Source: Cycas panzhihuaensis | Lineage: Eukaryota; Cycadophyta | DNA length: 64,000 nt | Direction: 5' to 3' | Assembly (NCBI GenBank): GCA_023213395.1 | Contig: CM041465.1 | Coordinates: 235,235,741-235,299,740 of the forward strand | Shown: in pieces, positions 1 through 12,177 of the stretch | Position numbering within the stretch: the first letter of the stretch is position 1 | Layout of the letters: each line of letters starts with the position of its first letter | The notes under the pieces: model-generated | Databases searched by the model: none | Told to the model about the DNA's origin: nothing | What the model saw: the letters and a program-made list of their open reading frames with translations, nothing else | Position numbers and translations under genes: made by a program

Positions 1-1800
1 GCCACCTCATCCACCAGTCGATTGTATCGAGCCTGGATACAATCTTGATCTCCTTCTACTTTGCAGAGCCTCTCCTCCATCCCCTAGAAACGCTCCTCCA
101 TTACAACTATCTAGATGCGACTCTCTGTGTCCCTTCTAGATCCTCCCTAAGCCTCCAACGCCTATACCTGACCTCGTAGGGCATCCCTCTCAGCCCGAGT
201 CATGTCTAGATCTGCCTATAGGTGTCCCGCATGTGCCTCGTGCTCTTGGGACTCTACGATCCAAATGTCCCTCACCCTCACCAATAGGGCAAATGTTGTT
301 ATGTGGGCACCTGCCGATCTGGGCTCGTCTCCTATATGGATAGGAGGTTGCCCCTCCGCATAAGCCCGGGGGAATATATCCCAGACTACTGCCTCTACCA
401 ACCTCTGGATATCTGCCATACCTGCAAATCCAACACGTCACATATCAATACGTGTCCATATATATGCCAAACTAAAATCAAATAATGTATATACATTTGG
501 CAATCAAATGACGACAGGAGAAGGTCATGTCTTACCTGGTGCAGCCATCAGCTCCTCGACTCGGATGATTACCTCTACCCTAGGCATTCCACCAACTGTG
601 GGTACCTCCTCCTCCTCTAGTACCTCCTTAGCCACTGCCTTAATCACTGGGATATCCCCCCTCTCCTCTACTGGTGCCATTGCCTCTCTAAATCTCTTGA
701 TAATCTGCAACCTCTAGGCTCAGGTCACTGGGCCCTGACTCTCCTTTGCAACTCCTGAGGAGCCCGCCCCTCCTCCTGCAGTCCCTGATGGACCTACCTC
801 TCCTCTCGTGGTCCTTGATGGACCTGCACCTCCTCCTATAGCGCTTAATGGGCCTACTCCGTCACTGCCATCTCCTCCAGCATTGTTGTCTCCTGGGGCT
901 ACTCCTACCCCACCTGCCTCGTCATCACTATCCCACCTCACCGCTCTATACGGGTCTGATATATAGTCAGTCATGGTGAGGAGGTCTAGTGATGTGGCCT
1001 CCACTAAGTGACAAATGTGTGCATGGTCCATGGTCCCCCTGAACCTTGTCTGCTATCTATGTACCATGGGGGCCCACTTTGAGATGGGCTGTGGTCCCCT
1101 CGCTGGTGCCACCACTCCAAAGTGGTAAAAAAACTAACACTGTAGAAGGGTGCTGTATGATAGACCGCCTTTCCCTACTGCCTGAATAACATCTAACCAG
1201 GCGACAAGATTTGTCGCTATGAGGGTGGCCAAATCAAGCCTCTTTCCAGCCTCATACCTCTGCACTGCATCCATCTAGTGGCATAGTATATCTCTATAGT
1301 TTTGTTTCTGGGATATTCAAAATAGAATATACAATGTGATCAATTTCCTCACACAAGGAACTCCTAACATGACCATACTCTGGAGAGGTATCCCTCACCT
1401 CTCCCACCTATCTTGCCCAGTGAAAAATGTCACTGCCTCTCAATGTGCTGCCTCATTGTTAGGCAATGCCCCTAGTGATGTTGGCCTCCCTATCGTCAGC
1501 ACCCCCAATATCCGTCGTATGTCCCTCAGTGTCACCATAATATCTCCTACTTAGGATAGATGGAAGACATGCCTCTGTCTATCCAAATGGGACACAATGT
1601 CCACTAGTAGCCTCTGGTCTGATGTGTACTGAGGCATTCTTGTGACCTTCAGTAAGCCACACCTTGCTAAAATCTACTTGTCCTCGCAAGACATCATCTC
1701 TATAAAGCTCAGCATAGCCATACTGATGTTTTTATAGTTCTCCACCACGATCACCACGTGCAAAACACCAAGAAATTAGTCAGATCCTAACTCATGCTCA
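1..1800 (-). pseudogene. Antisense plant mobile domain (PMD) gene, copy A, degraded
   Basis: Read on the minus strand, 1740-1380 gives a PMD-like stretch: CGLLKVTRMPQY, then a segment ending HVFHL, then VTLRDIRRILGVLTIGRP. The last matches the usual PMD pattern of 'tvtLqDv..lLGl...G.p'. Downstream come DPYRAVRWDSDDE (about 940), a Gly/Ala/Ser-rich acidic linker (720-930), an intron (422-535) and a charged, coiled-coil-like tail that runs off the window. PMD proteins are known both as cellular genes (MAIN/MAIL1 type) and inside transposons. Here the gene lies antisense between pol and the 3' LTR of element A. Several in-frame stops are present (for example in the segment before CGLLKV), so this copy is not functional. 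The start codon was not found; upstream exons may exist. A second copy, in element B, aligns over the whole length. Confidence 0.66.
422..535 (-). other. Predicted spliceosomal intron in antisense PMD gene, copy A
   Basis: On the minus strand the donor reads CAG/GTAAGACATG and the acceptor GATTTGCAG/GTATGG, giving a 114-base AT-rich intron. The coding frame on both sides (ELMAAPGKT side and MADIQRLVEAVVWDIFP side) resumes the expected protein character. A 106-base intron occurs at the matching place in copy B (20230-20335). Splicing is inferred from consensus sites and conservation, not observed. Confidence 0.6.
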
Positions 1801-1847
1801 CCCTTTTGTCCTCTAGACTGTCCCTCAGCCTTATTTAGTCAAGATTT

Positions 1848-2022
1848 GGGGGCCCTTAGGCCCCCTTCTTTATTTTTCATCAGTTCTACCTTTGCACTAC
1901 ACCAAACTTCGTGGTACCACAGAGTTTGGCCTGGGTCCCATAGCGATTAAGGCCCCATGGCAAAGATCATAGCATCACGATCTTTGCCATGGTACAAATG
2001 TCACCCCCCCTAAAGGGGGGGG
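1848..2022. repeat. Cluster of four short perfect or near-perfect palindromes
   Basis: Four inverted repeats follow one another in 175 bases: GGGGGCC-CTTA-GGCCCCC at 1848-1865; a 28-base palindrome centred on GGTACC at 1902-1929 with two mismatched positions; CCATGGCAAAGATC repeated inverted around a 10-base loop at 1955-1992 (14 of 14 pairs); and a C7-TAAA-G8 hairpin at 2004-2022. They lie just upstream of the 5' end of the antisense PMD gene and upstream of the extra RNase H. Function unknown; see findings. Confidence 0.85.
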
Positions 2023-2029
2023 TTTCCCA

Positions 2030-2960
2030 CCCAAAAATGTAAATTATTTCTGAAAGCGAGCTATGGCCTAGCCCACTGGGACTAAGGCTACCTAATGCCC
2101 TAGTCCTGCCTCTCTATGGGTCCAGTTTGGACTTTGGGAGGTTATTTCTTGCCCATATGGGGCCTAAAACTACACTTAAAATATTAAAAAGTAACAAATT
2201 TCAATTGATAAGATGGGGTTAGGTTTTGATAATCCACTCACTAGATTCAGTCGTGCTGTCACCATCTTGTCACCCTTATCTTAACAACTGTCTCTTGATC
2301 CTGATCCAATGGTCAGATCTCCTTCTGTGTGCCTCCAAAGTCAAGTGGTACTCTGCTACATAAGGAAAGGGCTCTGAATTCATTCGTGAGCCTATGAAAA
2401 TAAACCCTATTTTCATCAAATTTCCTTATATAGGTGGGGGCCCCGATGAGCACTTTCTTTGTTTTTACTTTTGAGACAGCCCTCAAGATTGTCTCTTATC
2501 CCTGATCATCATTGTCTTCTGGCCCTGTTCCTCATTGCGCTTCCATAGCCTCTGTTTTACTCATCCCTTCAGGTACATTTGTGGTGCCTCACCGACTCAT
2601 TTCTACTAGGGTACTTCTATCTCATTTTATGTGCCACTCCCATGCATACTCGAGTTTATACTTGTTTAGCTTGTTTCGCCATCTTGGATTTAATTTTGCA
2701 GTCTATTCGAGCCCTTGGGGTCTCCAAAGGAAGCACTCCCTCCTATTAGGATCACTCTTTGCTCTCTTATGCAACATTTGGCACCCCAGGATGGCCTTCT
2801 CACTACCCACTCTCTACTAGTAGTCAGATAGTCTACTTCTATCCTCGGGTAGCCTTATTATCGAGTCCTCCTACCCTTTGCGGCCATCATTGCTAGCCAT
2901 ACGAGCCACTTTTCTTAGTGATTTCAACTCCATTACATATATTCTCTACTAAGACACTTT
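2030..2960. other. Non-coding part of element A
   Basis: No domain could be recognised on either strand. The one longer open frame (2512-2820, plus) resembles no known family and has no conserved partner in elements B or C. Between PMD and the extra RNase H this is probably an untranslated spacer. Confidence 0.5.
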
Positions 2961-2972
2961 CTTTTCTCACCC

Positions 2973-3420
2973 ATGACTCTCTTTATCTTCACCGATGACG
3001 GAAGTTATGGTAGCCCTGGTCCCTCTGCCACTATGTGGATTCTTCACGACCCTTCTAAACATGATTTCCTATGTTCTAAAATCTTCCTCCCTGAAGCCAC
3101 CAATAATGAAGCTGAGTACATAGCCGTTATCGAAGCCCTTACTGATGCACTCTATTTATACCATGGATCCATTGTTCTTCTTTGCGACTCTCAGGTGGTA
3201 TGTCCCATATCACCTAGGTTTATCAGGTGTGATGCCCACACCTGAGAGCCCTTGCTTCAACTGCTAGGTCCCTATTGTCTTGTTTTCAATCTGTCAACAT
3301 CTGACACATCCCTTAGACCCTCAACACTAAGGTAGACAGCCTCATTTGCCTCATCCTTAAGCATAACCTTCCTCTTTTTGTCGACCACCCTTGAGAGACT
3401 TGCCCAATCGCCCTATCACC
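2973..3420 (+). pseudogene. Extra RNase H (aRNH) of element A
   Basis: The open part starts MTLFIFTDDGS and contains TNNEAEYIAVIEAL and LLCDSQVV. These carry the RNase H catalytic pattern: Asp in the first strand, Glu in NEAEY, Asp in DSQ. After 3240 the frame is broken, but a C-terminal piece remains recognisable further on (CFQSVNI-stop-HIP, then LNTKVDSLICLILKHNL), matching the end of RVT_3-type RNase H domains. This domain is the additional RNase H known from Tat-lineage gypsy elements, distinct from the normal pol RNase H. It is followed directly by the 3' end of the element, so it lies after, not inside, the main pol. The segment DDGS is DGGS in the related copies. Its start fits MxLxIFxDGGS, shared with copies at 18481 and 61918. 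Confidence 0.8.
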
Positions 3421-3797
3421 CAAGTCTTGGGCCATCTTGTAGTTCACTTCATGGTCCATTCGCACCTCTAAAAGCTAGCTACTAATGAGGTTAAACTATG
3501 GCGACCATCAGGTTTGTTCATTTACCCTTTCTCTTATCACCATTGTATTTTCTCTTTGTACCCTTATAATGGGGGCAACCCCCTCATCGGTCATGGCTTC
3601 CAGTTGATTCTCAGGTGGTACATAGGTAACCACTATGCTGTCTCCCCTATTCTTATATCCATGCATTCCACCATGACACTCACTGACACCCTTGGATCCT
3701 GTTATGATTATGATTATTATATATACATGTGCTACTTATAGTTTGTTACTAGCATTCGCCATCATACCATGCTTCTGAGCAGCGAGGCTCTGCTACT

Positions 3798-3807
3798 AAG
3801 GGGGTAG
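3798..3807 (+). promoter_or_regulatory. Polypurine tract of element A
   Basis: AAGGGGGTAG lies directly before the LTR start TGTTTCCC. In LTR retrotransposons this purine run primes plus-strand DNA synthesis. It confirms the plus orientation of element A and that the LTR on its right is the 3' LTR. Confidence 0.75.
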
Positions 3808-6637
3808 TGTTTCCCAGCTATTGGGAATGGATATGGATAGGTCAACTCAGGTAAATATATGTATGCTTCTTCCTTTTCACTTTTATTAATTTTTTGGAAA
3901 GGTAGATAGAAGCATTATCTCCTTGCATGATTGACTGCCACATTTAAGTGATCACCTTGCATCTATTACTTGATCATACTGCTTATCATACTTTTAGCCT
4001 ATGATGACCCGTGTGACCTACCCTTCTATAAGGTAGGCATCCCTATGACACTCTATGACCCTTCGCGCTACCTCCACATCACCTCAGGCCTTGCTCAGTT
4101 AGTGTGATCCTCTTATACCCTAATCCTGTATCCCCATCATGACATTTTTGGGATTTCTAGCTCTTGGTGTCTCATTTAGTCTAGTTCACATGTCATCTAG
4201 ACTATCCCTAGCCACTTGGATAGGAGGGCCAGCCCCTCCTAGGCCTATCAGACCTCTTTCTAAGGCTCCCAAAACCTTGGCCATTACTATTTTAGCATAT
4301 TCTGGTCTCGCACCACTGTAAACTAAGTGGTATCACAAAGTTACTGCGGTACCATGAAGTTTATTGTGATGTGACTGTTGCACTTTATTTTTTTTTTATC
4401 CGCCATGGAAATTCTCACTTTTCTCATAGAATTACCATATGGATAGGTGACCAACTCAACCCTATTCATACTCTAATCACTCGATTAGGGTTGGGATGAG
4501 TATATATCTCGAAAAGTTCCTCATTTCACATCTCTTGGCTCTCAAACATCACGTTCTACTACTATAATTCTTCTCTCTTCCTCCTCTCCTTCATAAGTAC
4601 ACCTGTGACTCTGCAATTTTTGCTATTCCAGCTTAGGATCTGCCTGCAGTAACTCTATGACGTGGTGAGAGGCCATCCTCCAAGCACTTCCAAGTAAGAT
4701 CTCATTAGTTCTCCCTCAATTTCGCCCAGGAAGTGTCTTTTATAGCTTCACTTTTGGAAACACCCTGTAAATCTTCCAGGACCTACCCTCCTCCACTGGT
4801 TGCAGGGGTAGATCTACCCTCAACTTAGCCCAGTAAGTACCCATTACCTTGTTTTCATATTTTAGCATATGTTTACTCTATTAGAGTGTATTTAAAAGTG
4901 TATTTTTTTTTCTCTTTTGTCCTTTGCCTGTAGAATAGATTGCTTTTCCTTGCATTTAGCTTCATATACCTTGATCTCCTTCCCATTCTCTATTAGTTTT
5001 CTTCAAGAAAGTTATAGGAGAGGGCTTACAAGGATTGGGTGAAGGGACTAAGGCAAGATCCATCTGAGTTAGACCTACTCCCTAAGGGCAAACCCCTTCC
5101 CATCCTTCATCTCTTATGCCCATGCTTTCCTTAAGCTAACTAGGAGTGGGTGGAATCTAAGCTGGCACTGGATATTAGCATACATATCCCTTGTTGCACT
5201 GATTCTAGGCCTGCACATTCTCCTTTTGGTCTTCTCTATGCCCCTAACCTTTCCCAGCATCCACTCAGACCTTTGGCAAGGCTTGTATGGTGATTCATTA
5301 TCCGTAGCAACTCTACTACTTAGGCTTCTCTCCTATATCCTACGACACTCATCCTCATGTTTGTTTGTTGCCCATAGACTGTCACATAACCTTCATCTTG
5401 TTGTATTTTGAGGCTACGTAGAGAGCCTTTCGTAGAGGGTTTTACCATCCTGAGGCTACCCTTTCTTTCTTGCTTGGTATACATGGTCTTTCTTTGAGAA
5501 AAGCAAAATTATTTTTAGTAGTAGTTCCACTAACCTAAAATATAAAATTTTATATCATATCTTTGCCTATATAGTATCTTGCAACCCCTTCCTAGAAGGA
5601 AAAACCTCTTGTAGGGTGTAGGTTTGAAGCAACGTTCATAAAGAGGAAGAATGTATGACTTTGGGTAAGTCTTCACCCTTCTTTCTTCCTCCGCTTTATT
5701 CACTTCTTTGTATGTTTGTTTGCTTTCTTTGCTTTTCCTGCTCTACTTTGTCTTTTATATGGGGAAGGTAAGGAAGCCCTTATTTTCTACTTCAACTTTG
5801 GCTATATACCAACTAAAGGCGAGAGGGTGTACGTTACGTGCAAGTGAGGTTCTCCGTCAACTACTACACTTCTTGGGTATGCATCATCTCTCTCCATCCA
5901 CCTCTTTCCTTTTCATGCTCTTATCTAGTATCTATTGCATTTGCTTAATAGATCACATAAAGGTAAAAAAGGGTAATAAACTAACTGCTTGCATTTACTT
6001 TGCATAAGTGTGTTGCGTTCTTGTTTTTTATAGGAAAAGGGCATAGTAGGGACTGCATTCTTCTCCCTTTTTCCTATCTAGACTTAAAGCACCCTTAGTT
6101 ACATTTCACTTAGCATGCATGCTTGAATGCATATAGCACACTTGTTTCTCTTTTTTCTTGCCCCTTTATCTTTTTCCATTGAAAAGAAAAGAGAGAGAGA
6201 GAGGGAGAGTACCTCTTAGTCACCCCCCTTTTTTATTTCTTTCCTTGGTTAGATATGCTTTAGGCTAATTAGCCTAAGGGAAGCCTATCTACACTTGTCT
6301 TAGGCCCTTCACCTATAGCCCCCTATCTTACATTCCTTCGCCATAGGAACCCCTCCTTCAAAGGTTTCTCTTCTTCCCTTCTGGTCATCCAAGGGTGGGA
6401 GGACATTCCTCTTTGGGACCATCTAGGGTACCCCTGTGTATATCTCTCCTCTTAGATTTAAAAGCTACTTCAAGGAAGTTGGGCACCATTTGTAGGTCCT
6501 GAACTCGCTTTCTGGTGCACGAATGCCCTATGTGGTATTCCCTCTTACTTATAGGTTTCCATCCATACCCCCAGCATTAGCGGTTGACCACCTCAATTCC
6601 TATTAAGCATAGTGACCGTCCCACAGACACGACTCCA
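3808..6637 (+). repeat. 3' LTR of element A
   Basis: About 2830 bp, starting TGTTTCCC and ending GACTCCA. The same sequence is found inverted at 9180-12177 (element E), and its start is found again at 38187 (G). Shared landmarks include the region around 4330-4500 (GGTACCATGAAGTTTA, then the tract with the TATA box) matching 11460-11650 on the other strand, and the tract with ACGTTCATAAAGAGG near 5630. Open frames inside it (4139, 5226, 5708) have no family resemblance and are taken as chance. Confidence 0.75.
4501..4507 (+). promoter_or_regulatory. Candidate TATA box of LTR A
   Basis: TATATAT preceded by GATGAG and followed by CTCGAAAAGTTCC lies about 700 bases into the LTR, in a segment conserved with LTR E. 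Position in the LTR fits a U3/R boundary. Only the motif supports it. Confidence 0.4.
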
Positions 6638-6639
6638 AG

Positions 6640-8975
6640 GGTCAAGATGTGGGATAGATGAAGAGGTGTTGGTTGCCTCTTTGGCAGCTTGAGACTAGGT
6701 TAAATCCCACAGAGGGGTAGCCTCAAGCATCTGGATCACCTTCTTTTCCTTGTTTTGGGGTCGCGAAGGCGAAGGGGTGTGATGATCTGGGAAACATAAA
6801 GAGGAAGATGAACCCCACGTGCCCTTCCCTTTACCGTGCGAAGGGTAAGGGTTTAGAGATCTTTCTTGATTCTAGTTGTTCTTTTGTTGGTAGTTACGAT
6901 CACACTTCCCATGCTTGGGGAATGGATCTGGTCAAGGTTAGGCCTTAAGGCCTGTTTGGAAGAAGGGTTATGTTATGAGGCATCCCTAGGATGTTGAACC
7001 TAGCAACGCGAATCATTATGGAAGCATTCTCCATAAACAGAACACCACTTCTTGTCAAGGGAGGAGTTGGATTTCCTCACTTGAGAGGACTAGGTGCCGC
7101 CACTCTTGGGAGGAGTGGCTTGGGAAGCTTGTTGAATAGGTTTATTGGATGTAGGTGATGAAGGAGCTTGAAGCTTAAGTTCCTTCATCGTACGCTCAAA
7201 CAAACGTATGGCCAAGGTAAGGGGATCTAAGGTCTTCTCGGTTGAGTGGGAAAAAGACCTAGTAGGTTGTTGAGTTTTAGTTTCTTTAGTTAGAAAAGAT
7301 GCCTAACATCGTTGTGAGGACTTTAGGGGCTTCTTGAGTCTAACCTAGATCTCAATAGCCTCAAGTGCCAAGCACTTTGCTATGGCAGAGTCACATGTGG
7401 TTGCCCCCATCTTAAGGATGTCCACATAAACTTCAAGACGGAGTGTATTGACAAAGATATCCCTCTTCAATTCCTTAGGCAAAGTAGCCTTAGTGGAATG
7501 GAGGAGGTCATGGAATTGCTATATAAAATCACGATTCATCTCATCGTGAGCTTGTTTAAGCGATAGGAGAGATTTCATTCCACTCTTAAATGGGCAAGCC
7601 ACATCAAAATAGTTGATGAACTCATCCATGAGTTGTTGGAACAAATGAATAGAATGCGTGAGTAGGCAATAAAACCACTTGAGGGAATCACCTTGAAGGG
7701 ATCATGGAAACTATTTCATTAGGATATGATCATAGGCCTAGTAGTCTATGCATGCCATAGAGAAACAATGAACATGCTCTACTAGATCCTACAATGAAGT
7801 CCCATCAAATTTTGAACTTTAGGGGGATGAGGTGGTAAGTTGGTCCTTAGCACCTTAATGGACAAGGGTATCAATCTATAATCTATAAAGGGCGTGCCCT
7901 TATCTAGATCATAGGATCAGTAAGATATGAGGAAGGTAATAAGCAAGGAGTGGATGGGGGTAGAGGACCTATCCCTCCTTGAGGAAATATCCCTTGTTGA
8001 AAAGGGACTTGAGGGAAGGTGCCTTGAAAAGGAGCTGGGCCTCCTTATAACAGCGTGATGTAAGGTGCTATGCAAGATGGCAGAAACGAGGGGTGAGGGA
8101 CCAGATTTTGCTCATATGGGCCACCCATAGGTGGCGCGACCCCATATGGCTGTAAAGGGTCCACGCCATAAATAGGAAGATGGTTCCCTTTACAGTGCCC
8201 CCATGGTTGAGATGTATAGCCTAGAGGTACATAAAGGGAAGACCTACTAGACTGAGTTTGAGGGCATTGGAATATGGGTCCCAGAGGTAGAGGCATAAAT
8301 AGGTCCCCTAGGTCTAATAGGAAATGTGTATGCTACGCTTGGAGGTGGCATATTTGCTTGGTTAGGGAGAGGTATGCTAACCCTGAGCTGGGAGAAAGAC
8401 ATACCTCGGGAGGTTCTAGAAGAGTTAGGACCACAAAGGGAAGTAAAGGATACAACGGATATCCCTAAGGTAGATGTGAGAATCAGACATGACAAATACA
8501 ATGGGATAAATGGGTTACTTGTTGTAGGTGGGGTAGATGTGGATGAAGAAGGTGCCCCACCATACAAGATGTCTTCAAACCATTTAGGATGTGGTTGAGG
8601 GTGAGCAACATGGAAGCATGTATTGATGGCTTCAACCATATCGATAGGAGGGGTATCTTCCTGGTCATAAGAAGTAGATGGAACTTTGAATGAGGTGGAT
8701 CCCTCGGGACGTTCCTTATAAGAGTCACTACCTCGATGATAGAACTCAAGATAAGATGAAACCTCCACTCTGTGAGTGGAGGGATGGACATCATGTGGGT
8801 GTTGTTGATCACTCAGATAATAGATAGGGTCGTCACCCTCTTGGGTGGACCCCAGGAAAGAGGTAGGAAAGTCATGGGCTCTGAAAGCGAAGGCATGGTA
8901 CATGCAATATGAAGGATATTCTTCCATTGTTGAATCAAATGATGAAAGGAGGTGGTATGTGGGGTCTTTTAACAA
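6640..8975 (-). pseudogene. gag of element E, Tat-like, degraded
   Basis: The best open stretch, 8975-8247, starts MLKDPTYHLL and is rich in Pro, Ser, His and Tyr; it is the variable N-terminal part. Further down (about 7590-7300, minus) is the gag core: KSLLSLKQAHDEMNRDF, LPKELKRDIFVNTLRLEVY and AKCLALEAIEI. This matches the element B gag segments IKSLLPIKQNHDK, LLFDLFTNVLRPYVHLEV and DHCLALEPFEI. At 7047-7003 is a zinc-knuckle remnant, KKWCSVYGECFHNDSRC, of the W-C-x2-Y/H type seen in Tat and Athila gag. Internal stops and frameshifts make it non-functional. Gag would form the cytoplasmic virus-like particle. Confidence 0.65.
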
Positions 8976-9160
8976 TGGGGGTAGACCTCATAGGCAATGT
9001 GAGAAGTATTGTATACAAGACTTAGCAACACATTAGAAGAGGAAGAGGAATAAAGGTAGTGTAAGTGTTGGGGGCTGCCTAATGAAACCAAAGGAAAAGG
9101 ACTACTAAGAGGTAGTAGCACCAACAAGAAATGGAGGAAGACTAATACCTTACTAGTGGG

Positions 9161-9178
9161 TCCCCATTATGGTCACCA
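9161..9178 (-). promoter_or_regulatory. Primer-binding site of element E
   Basis: On the minus strand TGGTGACCATAATGGGGA begins one base after the LTR end (...TTCCA/C). Matching sites follow the LTRs of C (TGGCAACCATATTAGGGA), B and F. The tRNA was not identified; the pattern TGGYRACC is compatible with CpG decay of TGGCGACC. Confidence 0.6.
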
Positions 9179-9179
9179 G

Positions 9180-12177
9180 TGGAATTATGTCTGTAGGATG
9201 GTAACTACACTCAATAGGGGTTAGGGTAGTCAACAGCAAAATCTAGAATATAAGTATGATCCTACAAGTAGAAGAAAACACCACATAGGGCATCCATAAG
9301 TCAAAACATAGGTTTGGGACCCACGAATGGCACACGACTTCCTCGAAGTAGCTTATCTCTCTAGTTCAAGGGGAAAGATACGAGTGAGATATCTTGGATA
9401 GCTCCAAGAGGTGAGGTCCCCTTACCCTTAGATGGACGGAGGGAAAAAGAGAGACCTACAGAGGGAGAGATCCCTTATGAGCAAGGAACATGACACATAG
9501 TAGGCACGAATGGATGATAAAAGAGTGTACAATAGGTGTAAGTGGGACACCCTAGGTCAATAAAGCTAGGGTAGGCCTAAAGGAAGAGAAGGGGGTGGAA
9601 AAAGAGGAATATTTACTATGATGCAAAGAGAAGAGGCACAAACCCTGGCAAGGGCGAGGGAGGTTACGTGTGTGCCGATTGAGGATGTGAAGTGTAGAGG
9701 TAGTGGTAGCAAAAGTGATGTGGCATATACTTCCAAAGAAAGAAAGGATACAAACTACACTTCATGTCTCTCTTTTTCTTTTTAACAATGAAAGCTTAAG
9801 GAAAAGAAACGTTTCATACACACACAAGCATACATGCTAACATGATGATGCACCTCTAAGGGGATATTTATAATTCAGTGAGCAGAGGAAAGGGGGGAGT
9901 GTAATCCCTAAGATGCACCTTTCCTAAGAAAGCACTTATGTAATGTATGAATGCAAGATGAATGCATGTAAGCAAATTATTATCCTTCTCTTTTTATGTG
10001 GTTTATCATGCAAGAATATAGGCCTAGTGGCAACAAGGAAAGGAAGAGCTAGGCAAGAGGGTATGGTGCATACCTGGAATGTCATGAGACTGAAAGAGAA
10101 ATTTTGCTCATGTGCCACTTATGTCTTTCTGTCCTTGCTTGATACGCATCCATTGGCGGGATGAAGATGGACTGGGGCTTCCTTACCTTCCCCGTGTAAA
10201 GAGAGAAGCCAAACAGGAAAGAAAAGAAAGCAAATGACTATGCAATAAAGTAAAGAAGTGATAAATAAAAGGAACAAGGTAAGGGTTTACCTGGATTGGG
10301 ATGTTTCCTTCTCTTCACAAGTATCATCGTATAACCTACACTCACAAAGATATTTACCCTCCCGAGAGGGGCTATCAAGAAGCAAAGTAAATATATGTAC
10401 AACAATATAAAACCAAGTGTTGAAATATAGTGTGTTATGTTAGTCAATCCACCACGAAGAACAACTCTGCAAATCCCTAAAGAAAGCACCAATGCATGAT
10501 AAGCAAAGAGGAGGTTAGCCTCAGGATGTCTAACCCTCCTACCAATGCACCTCCATGCTGCCCCAAGATGTAGGGAACAATAGATCAAAATAGCCTATGA
10601 GCAAAGTATGGAAAGGGAAATGAATGTTGTAAGGATTATGGAAGTCACCTACATTGTAAGGATGCTACAGGTAGAAAATCATAACACAGGTTACACCAGA
10701 GCTAAAAAAAGAGTATTAGGCACTGTTATGGGATGAAAGAGAGGCCCAAAAGGGGGATGTGTAGGCCTGAGATCAATGCAACAAGTGTTGCATATGCTGA
10801 AACCTAGGGCAGGCTCAATCTCAAAGACTTTCGGGTGGCCCAAGGAAGGCATGGATGAAGGAGAGGAAGGAGGAGCAGGGGTTTGTCCTTGAGGAGTAAG
10901 CTTAGTGGGTATGGATCCCACCTTGCTTCCTTCTACTCACACCTTATGAACCCTCTCTCATAACCTTCTTGGAGAAACTAGGGAGGTTGAGAGATGACTA
11001 AGGTACAAGAACACTAAATGGAAAATAATGGCTTTTTTCATGTAGTAGAATACAAAGAAATAATTTGTATGCATAAAGGTGCCATGTTTGCTAAGTAAAC
11101 TCAAATTAGAAGGTGGCAAAATGTGTGGGATACCTGCTAGGTTGTGTAAGGAGTTGGTCTACCCCTACAGACAACAAAAAATGGCAGGTTGGAGGAGCTT
11201 ACAAGCTTTTTTTGAGTTGCAGGAGGAGTATGCTTGTTGAAGACTAAGAAAGGAGTGCGGAGGCCACACCTAGGTGTGGACCTATGCTTGGAGGCATTGA
11301 TGGAGGAGCTTGCTTCCATGGAACAGTGCTATAATAGGTGAATCTCAGGCTGGAGCAACAAAAACTCAGGTATGACTAGCATTCTATAGAGAGTTCCTGT
11401 GAGGAAGAGAGGAGGAAGTTATTGAAGAGAGTTGTTAGAGAGGTAAAATGAGGTTATTTTTAGGATTTATACCTACCCTAACCCTAATCAAGCAATTAGG
11501 GTTATGCTAGGGCTGATTTGGCAACTAGTCCATGTGGCAGTTCTGCAAAAAAGGTGAGAATTTCCATGATAGATAAAAAAAATAGTGTGAAACAGTCGCA
11601 TTGCAGTAAACTTCATGGTACCGCTAAGTTTACAGTGGTGCAAAGTTAGAATGCCATAAATGCAATGGTAAGGGTCCTAGGAGCCCTAAATGAAGATGTT
11701 CTAGGTCTAGGAGGGGCTAGCCCTCCTGTCCAGGTGGTTAGGGATAGTCCAAATAAATATGTTGGCTAGACTGGGTAGGACATCAAGAGGTGGGATTCAC
11801 AGAAATACTATGAAAGGGTACAAAATATCAACAACTCTTGGTGAGATGTTAAGAGTTGCAATAGGTGACTAGGGTGTGAATGGATCACATGAGTTGGATG
11901 AGGCTTGAGGTGACATGGAGGTGACATGAAGGGTTGTAGAGTGCCATAGGGATGCCTGCCTCATGGAGAAGTAGGTCCTGTAGGTCATCATAGGCTAGGG
12001 ACATGCAATATGCTTAAGCAAAAATGAATAATCGATTATAAAGATGAGCCAATCAATCATGCAATCTAACTAATGCTTAAATCTATGATCTATGAAGTGG
12101 CCAAGATAGGAGAAAGAAGCATACCTATGCTTACCTGAGTTGATCTGTCCATACCCATTCCTGATAGCTGGGAAACA
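9180..12177 (-). repeat. 5' LTR of element E (inverted relative to LTR A)
   Basis: About 3.0 kb. On the minus strand it starts TGTTTCCCAGCTATCAGG and ends ACATAATTCCA. It aligns with LTR A at both ends and through the middle, with many substitutions. Together the two LTRs form a very long imperfect inverted repeat around a 2.5-kb spacer. Open frames within (9943, 10238, 10691, 11137) match nothing and are not annotated. Confidence 0.75.

Larger units (their letters stand above)
1..6637 (+). mobile_element. Element A: 3' part of a Tat-like Ty3/gypsy retrotransposon
   Basis: The window opens inside this element. Reading on the plus strand it holds an antisense PMD gene, a palindrome cluster, an extra RNase H domain, a polypurine tract (AAGGGGGTAG) and a 3' LTR starting TGTTTCCC and ending GACTCCA. 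The polypurine tract touching the LTR fixes orientation and the left LTR edge. The right edge comes from comparison with the LTR of element E. The 5' LTR, gag and main pol genes must lie left of the window. To the right it abuts the gag region of minus-strand element E, so A probably inserted into E; the target duplication would begin at 6638 (AGGGT), but the partner copy is outside the window. Assignment to the Tat group rests on the extra RNase H and on related elements B and C. Confidence 0.7.
6638..12177 (-). mobile_element. Element E: 5' part of a minus-strand Tat-like element
   Basis: On the minus strand the order is LTR (12177 to 9180), primer-binding site (9178 to 9161), gag (8975 down to about 6640). 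Everything 3' of gag is missing at 6638, where the 3' LTR of element A begins. E is the same LTR family as A in opposite orientation. At its other edge (12177/12178) it interrupts the 5' LTR of element B: the sequence right of 12178 (CTTAATAATCAAGGAATATC) matches the end of the LTR at 32511. The nesting order B, then E, then A is inferred from these junctions. Confidence 0.7.
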
